From the NCBI GenBank assembly GCA_038025085.1, contig CM076144.1, positions 14,353,501 to 14,417,500 on the forward strand: a DNA stretch of 64,000 nucleotides. The letters run 5' to 3'. Below are positions 1-14,200 of this stretch, piece by piece. The notes beneath the pieces were generated by a model. That model did no database searches and was not told where the DNA came from. It worked only from the letters and a program-made list of their open reading frames with translations. Both the position numbers and the translations under genes were made by a program. The first letter of the stretch is position 1, and each line of letters opens with the position of its first letter. This stretch comes from Tetragonia tetragonoides (lineage: Eukaryota > Streptophyta > Magnoliopsida > Caryophyllales > Aizoaceae).

Positions 1-103
1 TCCTTTATTTGTGCTCCATTTCTATCATTTCTCATTAGAATTGATTTTCGGATTTTTCCTTTCTCAGTTAGGGTTTCTGACAATGTTTTTGTTAGGTTTT
101 TAG

Positions 104-1061
104 GGTTTATGGCGGCGCTAGGTCGATGAAGAACCGTGGAGGAGGTGGTACGGACCCAACAACTAAACGTACTTCTCCGGCTAGGTAAATATTAAATTAT
201 ACTCCACTTAGTTGCATTTTATTATACAAATTAGGGTTTCGGTTTAATTTATTTCATTTTTGAAATTCGTGTTCAATTTCTAACTTGATGCTTTTTGCAA
301 TTGGATTGTTACCCCAGCAAAGCTAAAAGTAGAAAGAAGAAGCAAAAAAAGCAAACCAAATACCCAAAATCAATTGGTCCTCGAAAGCCAGATCAGGATG
401 AACTTGACAAACTTTATGCTGAGCAAGCCCAATGGTGCGCAGATATAGCTCTTAAACACTACAATGCCCAGGTTTCCATCTACTCTTCACTATTACAGTT
501 TCTTTGATGGTTAGCTCTTTCATTATTGATTGAATTTCATATGTTATATGTTTGATTGAATTTAAGTAGTATATATACTAATATGTAGCCTATTAAAATC
601 GTTAGGCTAATGTTCCTTATGAGCTTGTAAGCAATGGAGATTCAGGGGGATTTTTGCACCCCAAAGAGGGATGGTATTTTCACTCCAACTTCCTGGCCAA
701 GCCTCAAAACGACAACAAGGCTCCTATTATGAGATTCTTTGCCGAAATCTTGGACGTTGACGAGGTTCAGACTAGTGTTACTAACTGCCGCATCCTTGGC
801 CCTGCTGATCTTGGTAATTTTTTTTTTTATATTTTAAAATTTATTATGTGATCTTCCTTTCCTTGTCAATGCTTGTGTATGTCATATCTCCTTTATCACT
901 CAGTTTTTTTTTATTGTTTGATTAATTGTTTTCTGATGATGATATGATATGCAGTTTCCTTTGGTGCAAATGGCTGCAAAGCTTGTGCTGGTGCCACTGA
1001 CAGGATTCACCACCCTCCTGCTGGTTTTGATATTGGCTATATGCCAATGTTCCTTTGTTAG
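104..1061 (+). CDS. DUF3615-like small protein, last four coding exons (5' partial)
   Basis: Function unknown. I read coding exons at 104-184, 318-471, 606-813 and 955-1061 (stop TAG). All junctions are AG/GT and the phases agree (2, 0, 1). Exon 1 lies upstream of the window; positions 1-103 are the end of intron 1. The protein begins with a basic stretch (VYGGARSMKNRGGGG), continues with a Lys-rich segment (KSRKKKQKKQTKYPK) and a short helix-like piece (ELDKLYAEQAQWCADIALKHY), then a compact domain: GGFLHPKEGWYFHSNFLAK, FFAEILDVDEVQTSV, and a C-terminal CKAC...HHPPAGF motif. The aromatic/His core followed by C-x2-C and H-P resembles the plant DUF3615 family; this is from memory, not a search. 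The basic N-terminus could suggest a nuclear location, which is inference. A diverged paralogue with the same intron phases lies in each 12-kb unit downstream, on the opposite strand. Confidence 0.8.
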
Positions 1062-2870
1062 TCACCGGGATTTTTGACTACCTTAGTTGTAAGTAAGGTA
1101 CACTTCTATCTCTTCTGGCCAAACCATGTATTAAAATACGTCTTGCGTTTTGTCGTGGACGTGGAACAATTTTCTCACCTGTTACTACCATCACTTTGGC
1201 TGTCCTTTGATATTTGTTTACTTATTTGTTTTTTAATTGTTTGCCGTGCTTCTTGCAAAACAGTAGTTGCATGCCTTGTCCCTAACCCAGCAATAAACAT
1301 GTCTTTTGGCTGGTCTCTTCCCGTATCAAGTACTTTTATGACTCATTTACGTAGTAGAATGCCATTGTTAAATATTGTTATTTGTTTTTGTTTGATGTTT
1401 GATATTTTTAGTTTAGGGAGATAGGATATTTGTGCATACATTTATGGCTCTAGTTTTAACCTTTATGAGGGGAAAGATGAGTTTCTCTGCTCAGTTGTGG
1501 TGTCCTTTCAAAATCTAAAGTGTCATCATTGAAAAGTTATGTATTTGATGCCAGTAGTTGATGCTCAGAGGTAGAATTTTGCTGCGTGTATACTCTTGAT
1601 TGAAAATGTGACATGCAGTCAGACAATTGGTTCTGTTAGTTACTGTCTCTAGGTATATCTTGTTTGAGAAACAATAAATCATTCAAAACCTCACTAGATG
1701 CTCTGTTCATGACTTAGATATCATCAGTGGGTGTGAATGATTTTGATAATTCTGGGTAGACGAGAACTTCTGAACCCGTGTTTCATTGGAGGAGAGTTTG
1801 AGATGGAAATTGACAAGTCTTGACTTTTAGTTAAAATGCTGTAATGTGTAAAGCTTTTTTGCATGAGCGCATTAGCATGTCTGTTCACTGATGGTTTGCA
1901 ATGTCTGTTATGGTATGCCTTGTTATATGTTTTTGTTTGATGTTTGATATTTTTAATTGCGGGAGATAGGATAGGATAGGATTATGCCTGTAGCTAAATT
2001 TTGGTCTCCAATGTGATTTCCCGGGGAAAGATGAGTTTATATGCTCAGTTGTGGTCTTCTTTCAAATCTTAATTATCTTCATCGAGAAGTTGTGGAATTG
2101 ATGTGAGTAGTTGATGCTCGTAGGGATAGAATTTGGGTGCATTTATATTCTTGATTGAAAATGTGTCATGCAATCAGATAATTTGGTCTCTTCAATATAC
2201 AGTCTACAGGTATATCTTGTGTAAGAAACAACACTCACCATTCAAAACCTCACTAGATGCTCTGTTTATGATTTAGATATTATCAATGGGTTTGAATGAT
2301 TGAATGATTTTGATAATTCTGGATAGAAGAGTACTTCTGAACAAGTGTTACATTGGAGGAGAATTTGTGATGTCTTAACTTTTATTTAAAAATAATGTAT
2401 AAAGCATTTTTGCATGAGCACATTGGCATGTTTTTTGACTGATGACGTACAATGTCTGTTGTGGCAAATTCAGGTTTATATGGTAGATGCTGGACTCTGG
2501 TTGCTTTTGTGGCTTGGTTTTCACAACCTCCTAGCATAATGCTGTGCTGTCTAGGCTTGAGGGTTCTGCTAAGTTGATGCCTATCAGTTTGTAACTAATA
2601 TGTATAAATGGCTAGAAATGTTATTATTGCTTTGTATCTGGCAAGTGTGCAACGAAGTTCGCTATATAAATATGTCAATGACATTTATGTGGCAACGTCA
2701 TTCATGTCAATATGTCAATTAGGAAGAGCTAAGAGTTTTTCTGTTCAGATACCTGATCTCGTCTAAACGATGACAAGAAAGCTTTGGCCCTGATTCTTGT
2801 CCAGATGAAGATCCACTCTCAGATCTTGAGGATGTTCATTGAAAATTCATGATTCCTGTATATTTAAGTG
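1062..2870 (+). repeat. 3' flank of the DUF3615-like gene with two ~550-bp tandem monomers
   Basis: No coding sequence is supported here. Two diverged monomers are visible: the block with GATGAGTTT..GCTCAGTTGTGG occurs near 1476 and again near 2030, and GCAATGTCTGTTATGG-like sequence near 1898 and 2450. The stretch 2473-2870 looks like a terminal transcribed exon or 3' UTR because it follows TTCAG and is less repetitive, but this is inference. The whole segment has an inverted, expanded counterpart in every array unit, in unit 1 at about 15840-19270. A 116-codon open frame at 1074-1424 is not conserved in the paralogue and is left out. Confidence 0.7.
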
Positions 2871-3818
2871 CTCTTGATTGAGTTGGAGAATTTAGTTGTG
2901 ATAATGGTGTTATATTGAAGGATCCTAGTTAAATTGGCCACTATAGTACGAAGTTGCTTGATGTAAATTCGAAATCTCTAAACGTAAATCTTTTTATCTC
3001 AATATTTTCCAACAATGCCTTTTTTTACTTCTCTTAATTCTTTAGTCGTCAGCCTGTAGTGTGTTTGTCACTTTATTGTACCCAAAAAGAAAAGAAAAGG
3101 AAACGCACTACATTGAGTACAAATTGAAAGTTACGCAGCAAATCCAAATTCTCTGAGTCAATGATTTAATTGACAAAAATAAGTCTTGCGTGAGACCAAC
3201 TCATAGAAAAATGGGGCCACTTTTTAGCTTTGTAGAGGTCACTTATGGTGAGCAGTGACCCTTACTTCAATAAAAAGTGACACTGTCTTACCAAAAGTAA
3301 AAAAAAGACCGTCTTATAAATTGTTTTGCCAACAATCAATTAAATGATTGATTAAATTTAATTTGACGGTCGTCGTTGTGGCCTTGCCTGGTTCCTTAAT
3401 TTTGGAGATCTGTTGACATTGGATTATGCAAACTTTTACTCGCCCCTCTAATACAGATGAATACAACAAGCAAAAAAAATCAAGCAAACCCAATTCAGGT
3501 ATGATTCTATAGTGAAATTGAAGAAAGCCAAATTTATAATGAAGCACAGAAATTGCAGTATTGAAGATATAAAATAATTAATCTGAATGAAAAGTACATA
3601 ATTTGCCATATAAATTGGCAAAATTGCACAGAAAAATTTCCAACTCAAACGCCTCGCCCGGATATGGATGGTATATTTAGAAAGATTAAGATCTTTGGTC
3701 CACTATGAACTAAGCCCATACTAGTTTTTGTATTTGTAGTATTGTCATATTTTAATTCTTGGAATCAATGTGTGCATATCAAAATCTTATTTGTAAAGGG
3801 CCATAAAACATGACATAC
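2871..3818. other. AT-rich intergenic spacer
   Basis: Short unrelated open frames only. I see no gene, no terminal inverted repeats and no match to the array units. This is where homology between the first locus and the array units ends. Confidence 0.5.
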
Positions 3819-4724
3819 TGTCACGGAGCGACACTCCTCACCGGACATCATGCATGACTAGGGCGCATGGGTGGCCAGGGGGCTGTGATGAGTGCCTCTC
3901 AAGAAGCACTTACCCCCTAAAGAGTCATTTGGGGTTCAACCATTCTGCCAGGACTAGACATGGAAAGTGCCTAACTTTCATACTGGGTACTTAGTATAAT
4001 TTTGGGGTGTTGAGATAGGTGCTGACGTGGCCTGGTAGACGCTGACATAGGCGCTGACAGGGAGGAAAGAGGCGTTGACAAGGTAACTGGGCGCCAGAAG
4101 GTGCCAGAAGACGCTGGAAGACTCTAGAAACCTCTGGCAGAACACGATTTCTAGAGAGTTCTTGGGCAATCCGGGCCTTGGAGGCTCTAGAAGGTGCAAA
4201 GCAGCTTCCAAGGGTTTCTTAGGGATTCTTCTAGGGACTTGGATATTTCCTAGGGGCTTTCTAGAAATATCCTTTGTAATTAAATATTGTGAATAGTGTG
4301 GAATATTCTAGAGACTTAGGGAGGATTGTGAGGGGCTGAATTCTCTATAAATAGGAGAGCTCCCTCATTTATACAAAGTGTGTAGAGAGAGCAAACACAT
4401 TGAGAGCTAACTTGTAAAGAGCTTTACTTAGTGAAGTGCATTTTAATTCCCACAACACTTAAGCCTTTCTCTTTGCATCAACACTTGTTCTTTCCAACGT
4501 TTTCACTTAACCGACAACTTAGTCGTCTTACGGGTGGCAACCTTACTCGATCACAAGGGTCGGCAACACTCAGGCGTCAAGGAGGCGTCAACGCTGCGTA
4601 GTGTGCGTCCGGAAGGTGTTGTGCCCGGACAAAAGGGGAGCCTGTCTTAGTTCCGACGAACTGTGAGCTAAGTGGCAGCAGGGCCGACGGAAGTTAAAGT
4701 GATACTCGGTGTCGGCACGTGACA
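3819..4724. mobile_element. Solo-LTR-like retrotransposon remnant
   Basis: A 906-bp block is more GC-rich than its surroundings and is bounded by TGTCACG at the left and CGTGACA at the right, a perfect 7-bp inverted terminus of the TG...CA type used by plant LTR retrotransposons. A TATA box (CTATAAATAG, about 4345) is followed by sequence that looks like a transcribed R region. No gag-pol coding, primer-binding site or second LTR is present, so a solo LTR or a short TRIM-like element is the simplest reading. The flanking five bases (catac / atatg) do not form a clean target duplication, so insertion is old or an edge is slightly off. Confidence 0.6.
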
Positions 4725-4969
4725 ATATGCTCATTTGTTTTCTATACCCGGTAGTTGTGGACTTGTGGTAACATGATATCGTATTCTATTAGTGAGAACA
4801 TACCGTAACCACTTGACCCCTTGATGAAAGGGTGGTATGTATAGCAAGCGAATAAAGTTGGATAACATGTCATAGAATATAAAGGGTGTATTCTCTTTTG
4901 CCCTGATACAAACTGATTTGATTTGATTAAAGCTATGTTCTCCTCAACGGGTTTTTCTAATAATAGTAG

Positions 4970-6054
4970 GCGCAATTTGGTTAAAACTAGCTGAAAAGTT
5001 CCACTTTTTGTTCAGTATTACCCCCTGAATTGTTGTTATTTGTTCAGTACCACCTTAAAAGTTTATTCCGCCTTGAGAGTCACCCCTTAAGTGAATTCCG
5101 GGCCAAATTTCACATTCTCTTCCCATTTTGCCCTCATGTGTGACCCCCTACCTATTTGACCAAATTAAACACTTATTTGACTTTCCTATCAAAATAAAAC
5201 AAAAAAACAAAAAAAAAAACACACTTATTTGACTTTTTAATTAATTAATTCCTAATAAACTAATTTCCCAACCCCACTTAAATTTTCTTCAGTACCATTG
5301 TTCCTTCCTCTCTCTCTCTCTAACAACCCAGCCACACTTTCCCTATAGATCAAAATTTTTCTTAGCTGAATTGTCTTTACTTTTGCAAAACGTGTATTTT
5401 ACACATATTTTTTCGTCTAATGAGGATGAACTTGATGACATTGGTTAGAGTTAGAGGAGAGAGAAAGTGAGATTGAGTGAGAAATGGTGAATTATTTTAG
5501 AGATGGGCGGAGAGGACAGCGACGACGAGAGGAGAAGCTGTCGATGAGATTATGGTGGTGGTTGCCTGTGGTTGTTTCCGTGGAGAAGGAGGTGATGGTG
5601 GCCATGAGAGAAGAGGAGAGAGAATTGGAGGAGTCGTGGGAGAGAGAGGAAGGAGGGAGGAGAGAGAACAAGCCGAAGAGAAGACGGTCGGTGTTGTTGT
5701 GAGAAGAAGAAGTGAGATTGATGAGAGAAGAAAGATTTGTTGCTTTTTTATAATGGAAGCTCGATTTCCATGGAAAATATAGAGAGAGAAAGAGGAGAGA
5801 GAAGGGGAGAGAGGTCAGGGTGGTTTAGTTTTTTTTTTTTAATTATCTAAATAAGGGGGGCTCATTTAAGTAGTCATGTGAAGCATGCGTGAGGGCAAAA
5901 CGGGAAGAAAAGTAAGATATTTTACCCGGAAATCACTTAAGGGGTGACTCTCAAGGCAGAATAAACTTTTCAGGTGGTACTGAACAAATAAGAACAATTC
6001 AGGGAATATTAGACAAAAAATAAAACTTTTCAGGTGATTTTCACCAAATTGCGC
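4970..6054. mobile_element. Non-autonomous Mutator-like (MULE) TIR element
   Basis: The element is 1085 bp and starts GCGCAATTTGG and ends CCAAATTGCGC. The terminal inverted repeats extend about 170-200 bp with scattered mismatches (left arm to about 5160, right arm from about 5870). It is flanked by a perfect 9-bp direct repeat TAATAGTAG at 4961-4969 and 6055-6063; 9-bp target duplications and long TIRs are the hallmark of the Mutator superfamily. The interior has no transposase. It holds a CT-rich to GA-rich tract (about 5300-5820) with low-complexity Arg/Glu-rich open frames that may be composition effects or a captured gene fragment. Confidence 0.88.
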
Positions 6055-6386
6055 TAATAGTAGTAGTAGTAGAATGAAGTACTCAAACTCAACCAAAAAC
6101 TAGTGGTAGTAGGATGAAGTATATAACAAAAGTAGTTAGATTTGTTATTATATAGTACATGGATGAATTTCCTTCACAATACACCATAATCATAGTGTTT
6201 GACACAAGCGCTTTTGATTAGTTACATATGCATTATTATGTATTGAGGGGCAAAAAAAGGAAAAGAAAAACGAGCGATTGGTTAAATATAACTTGTGTCA
6301 ATTGGTAACACAAACACATCAAGTGGCGCGCTGGTAACGAAGAGATAGGTCTTCGTGGCCTACAAGAGGTCTCATGTTCGACATTA

Positions 6387-6444
6387 CTCCCTCCTCTCAC
6401 AAAATAAGTGAACCCCTAATTTTCTATTTTGTGAGAGAAGGGAG
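6387..6444. mobile_element. Short Stowaway-like fold-back element
   Basis: The 58-bp hairpin starts CTCCCTCCTCTCACAAAATA and ends TATTTTGTGAGAGAAGGGAG. The CTCCCTCC terminus preceded by TA is typical of plant Stowaway miniature elements (Tc1/Mariner type), but this one is much shorter than the usual 100-300 bp and may be an internally deleted derivative. Confidence 0.5.
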
Positions 6445-6564
6445 CAGTGCTACTAGAGTACACAACAATTTCTCCCGGTGCTAGGCCTAGGCCGCATAAT
6501 TCTCTTCTTTTGTTATTTATTTCTGGTTTTAAATAAAGTTTTTTTTTCTATTAAATAACTAAAA

Positions 6565-6805
6565 AAAGAAGTTGCTTTCAATTTAGAAAAGTGCTTTCAA
6601 TTTAGAAAAGTGTTGCCTTGAAAAGTGCCGCCTTTGCTAAATACAAGCAACACTTTTTTAAAATGTCACCTATTCTAAGAAAAGTGTTGGCTTACACTAA
6701 GGCGACAATAGCTAATGTAGCACTTGAAAAAATGTCGCACTTGTCTTAATGCGACATTTTTAACCCCTAAACAACACTTTAGCAGTATTGACATAGGTTC
6801 ATTTT
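6565..6805. mobile_element. Possible CACTA-type element end with sub-terminal repeats
   Basis: Two direct copies of a 19-bp sequence (GCTTTCAATTTAGAAAAGT) are followed by several short copies of AAAAGTGTTGCC / GCGACATTTTT in both orientations, ending near ATTTTGTAGT. Dense sub-terminal repeats ending in a CACTACAAA-like inverted terminus are seen in plant CACTA-type non-autonomous elements. I could not place the other end, so this may be a fragment. Confidence 0.35.
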
Positions 6806-7580
6806 GTAGTATAAGCAATGCATTCGCCTCAACTATGAGCATTGGCCTTATTTGATACTCGATTTATTATTATATTCTCTTCTATTAGCACTCAAATTAG
6901 GCATTTCTTTTTAAAAAATTGCCTTATTTGCTCTTTTTTTTTTGTTTTGTCAATATGCTTTTATATAAAGCCTGAATCTACCATAATCCTGGGCCAAAAT
7001 ATTCAAGTCAATAAAATATATTACAGTTTCATCTGTAGTACTGTCAAATAGAGTTTATAGCTTTAAACAAAGGGTTCAAGCCAAGTAAAATCCACCACAA
7101 TTTTCTCATACATCATCCCATGTATGTGTTTGGCTACGTCAAATAATTTCTCTCTTTTAACTTTTGGACCCTACTGTACGTGATCTACATACAGGAAACT
7201 AGTATGTGTACCAAATTATCAATGCAAAGAGCTATCGATCTGTAGGAACAAAGTAAAGAACAGGGGGTCATAAATGAGAAATAATGTTCCAGCTACTTGT
7301 ATTTACTCTCATTACCTAGGCCCTAGCCTAGTTTCTATTGTATGTAAGCCCTATGCTGCTTTAAAAATACTTCTATCAAACTTATAAAACTCGATCATTT
7401 CCCATAACATCATAAAATACTGCATATCAGGCCAGGTTGAACGCATCAATATATATACTGAACCAACGACCATATGCATTCAGAATTTAAGATAACAGTA
7501 AAACAGAAGCTTAAACATAATTTTACAATAACAGAATAGTTATTTGATCTGCCTTTGTCTCAAACGCGATTAATGATTTA

Positions 7581-7646
7581 GGCTCTGTTTAGTTGGGTGA
7601 AAAATCGTTTTCAAGGAAACCGTTTTCACCAAAACCAAACGGAGCC
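7581..7646. mobile_element. Minimal Tourist-like fold-back element
   Basis: The 66-bp palindrome begins GGCTCTGTTTAGTTGGGTG and ends CCAAAACCAAACGGAGCC. It is flanked on both sides by TTA (7578-7580 and 7647-7649), the 3-bp target duplication of PIF/Harbinger (Tourist) elements. The GGCTCTGTTTGGT-like terminus is also typical of that group. Confidence 0.6.
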
Positions 7647-7837
7647 TTAACTAATTAAGGGTGCAAATAATGTCTATGTCTCAAATGACAAATCTCACGG
7701 TCAAGAGGACGCTGCTACATCTATGACCTATCTAGCTTACCATTTACTAGCTAGGCCAACAACTGGTATATTATTGGTACTTTTTTTTTGGTACTTTCTT
7801 TTTTGCTCGTTACTGCCCTTCTTCTGGATGTAATTGA

Positions 7838-7869
<32 letters not shown>

Positions 7870-7870
7870 G
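7838..7870. repeat. (TA)n(GA)n microsatellite
   Basis: A TA tract runs directly into a GA tract about 160 bp upstream of the array start. Confidence 0.9.
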
Positions 7871-8367
7871 GGAAGAAAAAGATGAAACACTACCCTTGGG
7901 TTTGTTCTTTTGCTAGTTATAGTAAGGACATAGTGGAATATCAAAGGTATCAAATTAGAAAAAGCCATCATGCCACTGATAAGTGACAATCAGATTTTCT
8001 TCTTTTTCATTCTGAAACACTATCCTTGGGTTTGTTATTTATGCAGTTTCCTAGCAAATAGGGTCAACACGCACAACAAACTCATTTTTGCTTTCTCAAG
8101 TTCAAAGATGTGGCCATCATCAGTATCAATCTTTAATTTTCAGTACAATACAATACAAAACTCCCTCACTTAAGTAGTTTACCTCATCACCTGAATTATT
8201 GACAGGCTTTACGTACCAAAATACTTTTTGTGTTTTTGGAAATTGTATTGATACACTCATTTTCATGAATGAGTTGGCAAATTCTCACTGGTTTGTAAAG
8301 TAATGGGTTAAAAAAATAAAAAGAAAAGCCCCTTCATAATTATTCTTTTTTTAAGTGATCTTCATAA

Positions 8368-8409
<42 letters not shown>

Positions 8410-9204
8410 TGGATGTTGCACATTGTTAGATGGACACCTAGGCATCTATGTAGGTGTTTACTATTATCATCATTTGACATGTGTAATCCATGTCATACAA
8501 ACAATTAATGTTTTACATTCATACATTGAATTTGATGCACATTTAATTAACTCATGATTCAATGTATGTGGTTAATTTAATTAGTTTGACTATTAAGTGA
8601 TTAATTAATATATTTTGAGGAAATTAATGTATTATAATTGTTGAAATTTATTTGGATCAAATATAAAAATCTATATTGAGTCAAAATAAATTATTCGATT
8701 TGGAGTGAACATTTAGATCGACATTTAAATTGTAATTTTGGTTTTGACTTGGCCTTATTCATTTGGAGTTCCAATTCAAAAAATTCCAACTTAATTTCAA
8801 TCGATCCATTTGATACTTATGATATGTTTTTATTGGAATGGATACCGCAGTAAAATATTAATAGTAGTATGGTTGCATTAGTGGTAGTGGTGATATATTG
8901 GACTAGATATTGGACACTAGATAATGGAGTAAATTGCAATAAAAATAATAAACAAATTTGGTATACAAACCAACAGATTTATATCATGATTGACGATAAA
9001 TGAGATATTGTATACGAAGTATTTTTTATACTTTGTCCTACAAATGATGCAATATTGTAAGTTTGTAGCATATTAAAGGGATATGACATTTGCATACTTA
9101 TGGTCCAGATATGATATATGCGAAATATATCTTGAAATATACATTTATAAATATTTTATTTAATATTAACACACAAACCGTGCATCGCACGAGAATGTAA
9201 CTAG
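8368..9204 (+). mobile_element. Helitron-like non-autonomous element, unit 1
   Basis: The left end is TC in a TCTATATATA context after an A. The right end is a short hairpin (CGTGC atc GCACG) about ten bases before CTAG, followed by T. A 5' TC, a 3' CTRR with a sub-terminal hairpin, insertion between A and T and no target duplication are the diagnostic features of Helitrons. There is no RepHel coding. The same edges occur at the same place in the other units, so insertion preceded the amplification. Confidence 0.6.
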
Positions 9205-11962
9205 TTATACCTAATAAAAAATATATAATTGTTCCTACTAATTAGATGTGATATATACTCCCTACAGTAATTTATCATTTAACATCATATGTTACTAAAA
9301 TAAACATATGATTGTTTTAATTTTATTAGAGTAAAAATGAGGATATCATACGCTCGATATGTATGAGAATCATTGTCTTTTTTTTCCTATTACAATGGTT
9401 TGTGGTGGCATTATGTAAAGTAACTAATGACCGTCATTTGTGTGGCATTATAATATAAACTCTACAAGTTTGTAGGACCAATTTATTCTTATTTTTTGAT
9501 TATTTTTGTCCTTTGCCTGGCCACACCTGCGAATCTGCGATGGGAATCTTGCTTGTTGTAACTTGTTTCGACACCTGAAGCTTCCAACTTATTAAACCTT
9601 TATTTTTTATTAGAAAATTGATTGTCTCCTACAAAGGAGACTCATGCTTACTAAGATTCCCACAAGGAAACATAATTGCTAAAGTCCTAGAAACAAGTCA
9701 AGCAAGTGATGAATAATTACACGTAGAAGGAAAGTTGAAGTCCAAAAGCTATGTTCAACCAGTGTATTACCAAAGCGCCAAAGCGGTAAGGAGTAAAAGA
9801 CGGGTGAATGGGGGATAACTGTGTGTGTCATTCATTCCAGATTTTCTTGTTCTTTGGAAATTTTATGACCCTTCTAATTCTGTATGTGCATATCATGATG
9901 TGTCAAATTGTTCCTAAGTTGTTACTTGCATCTTCAATAATGGCTAGATGTTAAAGAAAAATTAAAAATATTCCACTAGTATAATTTGTAGTCTTGGCCA
10001 TTCATTTCTTTCGGATCATATAAAATATTGAACTACTTATTATTAATAAGAGTGTTGATCAATTCCTTTCGCAAAATGAAAAATTGTCATTCGTCAATGT
10101 AAAAAAAATAACTAATTAATATAGCTATAGTTCGGATTATACTATTAACCATTTCAAAGACTACTACAATATCAAATATAAATAGGCTATTTTATTTCAA
10201 AGCCAAATATAAATAAAAATAAATCAAATCGTCCTCATCTCATCACACATCCTCCAGCTATCTGTAACTTTGAGTACGTACAGTACTAGCACAAATATCA
10301 AAGTGTACGTACGTTGCCAACGGTTTTGGATTTCCAACTATTTGACAGCTTTAGCCTTTATTTCATTTGTCTTGTACGTCCTTTTTTTATAACTTCAGTC
10401 CAAATTATTCCGTACCTAAATATCTCCCTTCCCCTAGTCCCCATGACCCCCTTTTTTTTGTTGCAAAGTGCAGTCCCATGACCCTTTTTCAGTACTCGTT
10501 TGGAGTATCATTTTGGCATTTTCATGGATTAAAAAATTAAACTAGAGCAATTATTATTACGTACAATCAATGTCACTCCTCTCAAGCTTTCATATCACTC
10601 TACTCAAAAGTTTTAGTGGTTGACAATCACTATAATATAAGACTAATCATTATCTAACTACAATATTAATTAGTTAGATCCAAATAAAAAATATAATAAC
10701 TTATTTTATCAGTAAATATAAATTTTATTAATGATTACGCATTTGCTAAAATACAACATTAGTGGAAATAAGCTACTACGTGTCACGAAATTATTACTCG
10801 CTTCTAAAAAATGGTTTTGAACATATATATTCAGTCTAAATAAATGAATTAAGGATCAAGTCTTCAACATCGTTGGCGAATGAAGGCAATTAACTACTGA
10901 TCGTAAGAGTGAAGGGATTAATTTATCTCAAACATTGCTTTAAAAAAATAAAATGTTTTTGATACCTTAGCAAAATACCTTCTTTTTTTTTCTGGACAGT
11001 AATTTTAGCAAAACACTATTATTGTTGCGCCTGAAAATGTTTTATTATTCGTTATCTACAGGCTACAGCTCCTTTTTCTGGTTTGTGATATTAAGTACCC
11101 TAATAAGTACCGTTGTCGATCACTGTTTTGATATGTTTCTTGATAAGTTCTGCTTCAAATACCTAAATAAATTTCAAGCTGGGATGATGAAGACCAAGGG
11201 TCTTACCAATTGCCATGCAGTTATTATTTCTATGCATGGTTGTTCCTAGATAGAAATAACTGTGGAGGCTTAAGAAAAATACACTGATGATAATATGAGG
11301 CACCTTTTTGCAAGTTAATTACTTGTTTTACTTGAAAATTTCAGGTTTTATAGTTTTCACCGAATAAAAAATATGTTGAGATATCAATTAATTAAGATTA
11401 AATTAGTCTTCAGTACCATACATATATAAAAGCACGCAATTAAGATGTTGTTTGAAGTACTAAATAAACTAGAATTGGGGAATTCTAGCTCTATTACAAA
11501 TCATAGTAATACATATCATAAGCTTGGTATGTGCGTGGGATCGATCGTCACATACATAAAATGTAACAAAATTATTACAAGCCTCGATCTAGTTCATCAG
11601 TCATACGATCTAGATGTTCAACTAACACCGATAATAGAATCACTAGCATAATATTAATTGAACCATAAGCGCAAATAATTAAGTGCTACTTGATTGTTAA
11701 TAATAAGCTAGCTAGGGTTGATCAAAAACACTGCAGCAACAATTACATTGTTGAAAGATCAAAGATACACCCACAGCCCACTGTACTATTATAAGTTATA
11801 ACCTGATGTCACCAAGGACAAAAAAAAACATAAATTGTGAGTTAATTAAATTACAACCATGCAGGGAAAGTCAGAAGAGTAGGTATGAGAAGGCGCAGCT
11901 TACCCATACAATAGAGATTTGCACCTAGCCAAAGTTAAAAGGACAACGACTTAGAATAATTA
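9205..11962. other. Unit spacer downstream of the six-exon gene
   Basis: No gene is supported. Two open frames (75 codons at 11022-11249 and 68 codons at 11445-11651, plus strand) are intact in all five units, but the units are so young that this says little. The second is preceded by TATATAAAAG only about 15-20 bp from its ATG, too close for a standard promoter. A small perfect palindrome (GTCTCCTACAAAGGAGAC) is at about 9626. Confidence 0.5.
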
Positions 11963-13964
<2,002 letters not shown>

Positions 13965-14191
13965 GATAATGGTAACTAGCTACTTATTGTTGATGATGCT
14001 AATTAACTAACTTGGTATTGCTAATGAACTAATAATGTATTAATGGTGGATGGAAGTCCCGATGATAATTCAGAAACTGTATGTGTGACGATCAATGAAG
14101 CTCTGAAATAGGCACCCAATGTCTCTGGTCTCTCCTTATGCTCATTCATTTAAATGAAGCCAATAAGTCCTTTTGCAGGAGAATCTTTGAA

Positions 14192-14200
14192 CTATATATG
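14192..14200 (-). promoter_or_regulatory. Possible TATA box of the six-exon gene, unit 1
   Basis: CATATATAG on the minus strand lies about 230 bp upstream of the exon 1 ATG. It is the best TATA-like sequence at a usable distance, but the region is AT-rich and the call is weak. It is conserved in the other units. Confidence 0.3.

Noticed and set aside
1074..1424. 116-codon frame downstream of the first gene
   Set aside because: It begins after the stop codon in a hydrophobic, T-rich stretch, and the inverted paralogue does not keep it open.
3819..4724. Complete LTR retrotransposon
   Set aside because: There is only one TG...CA block and no internal coding region, so it is called solo-LTR-like only.
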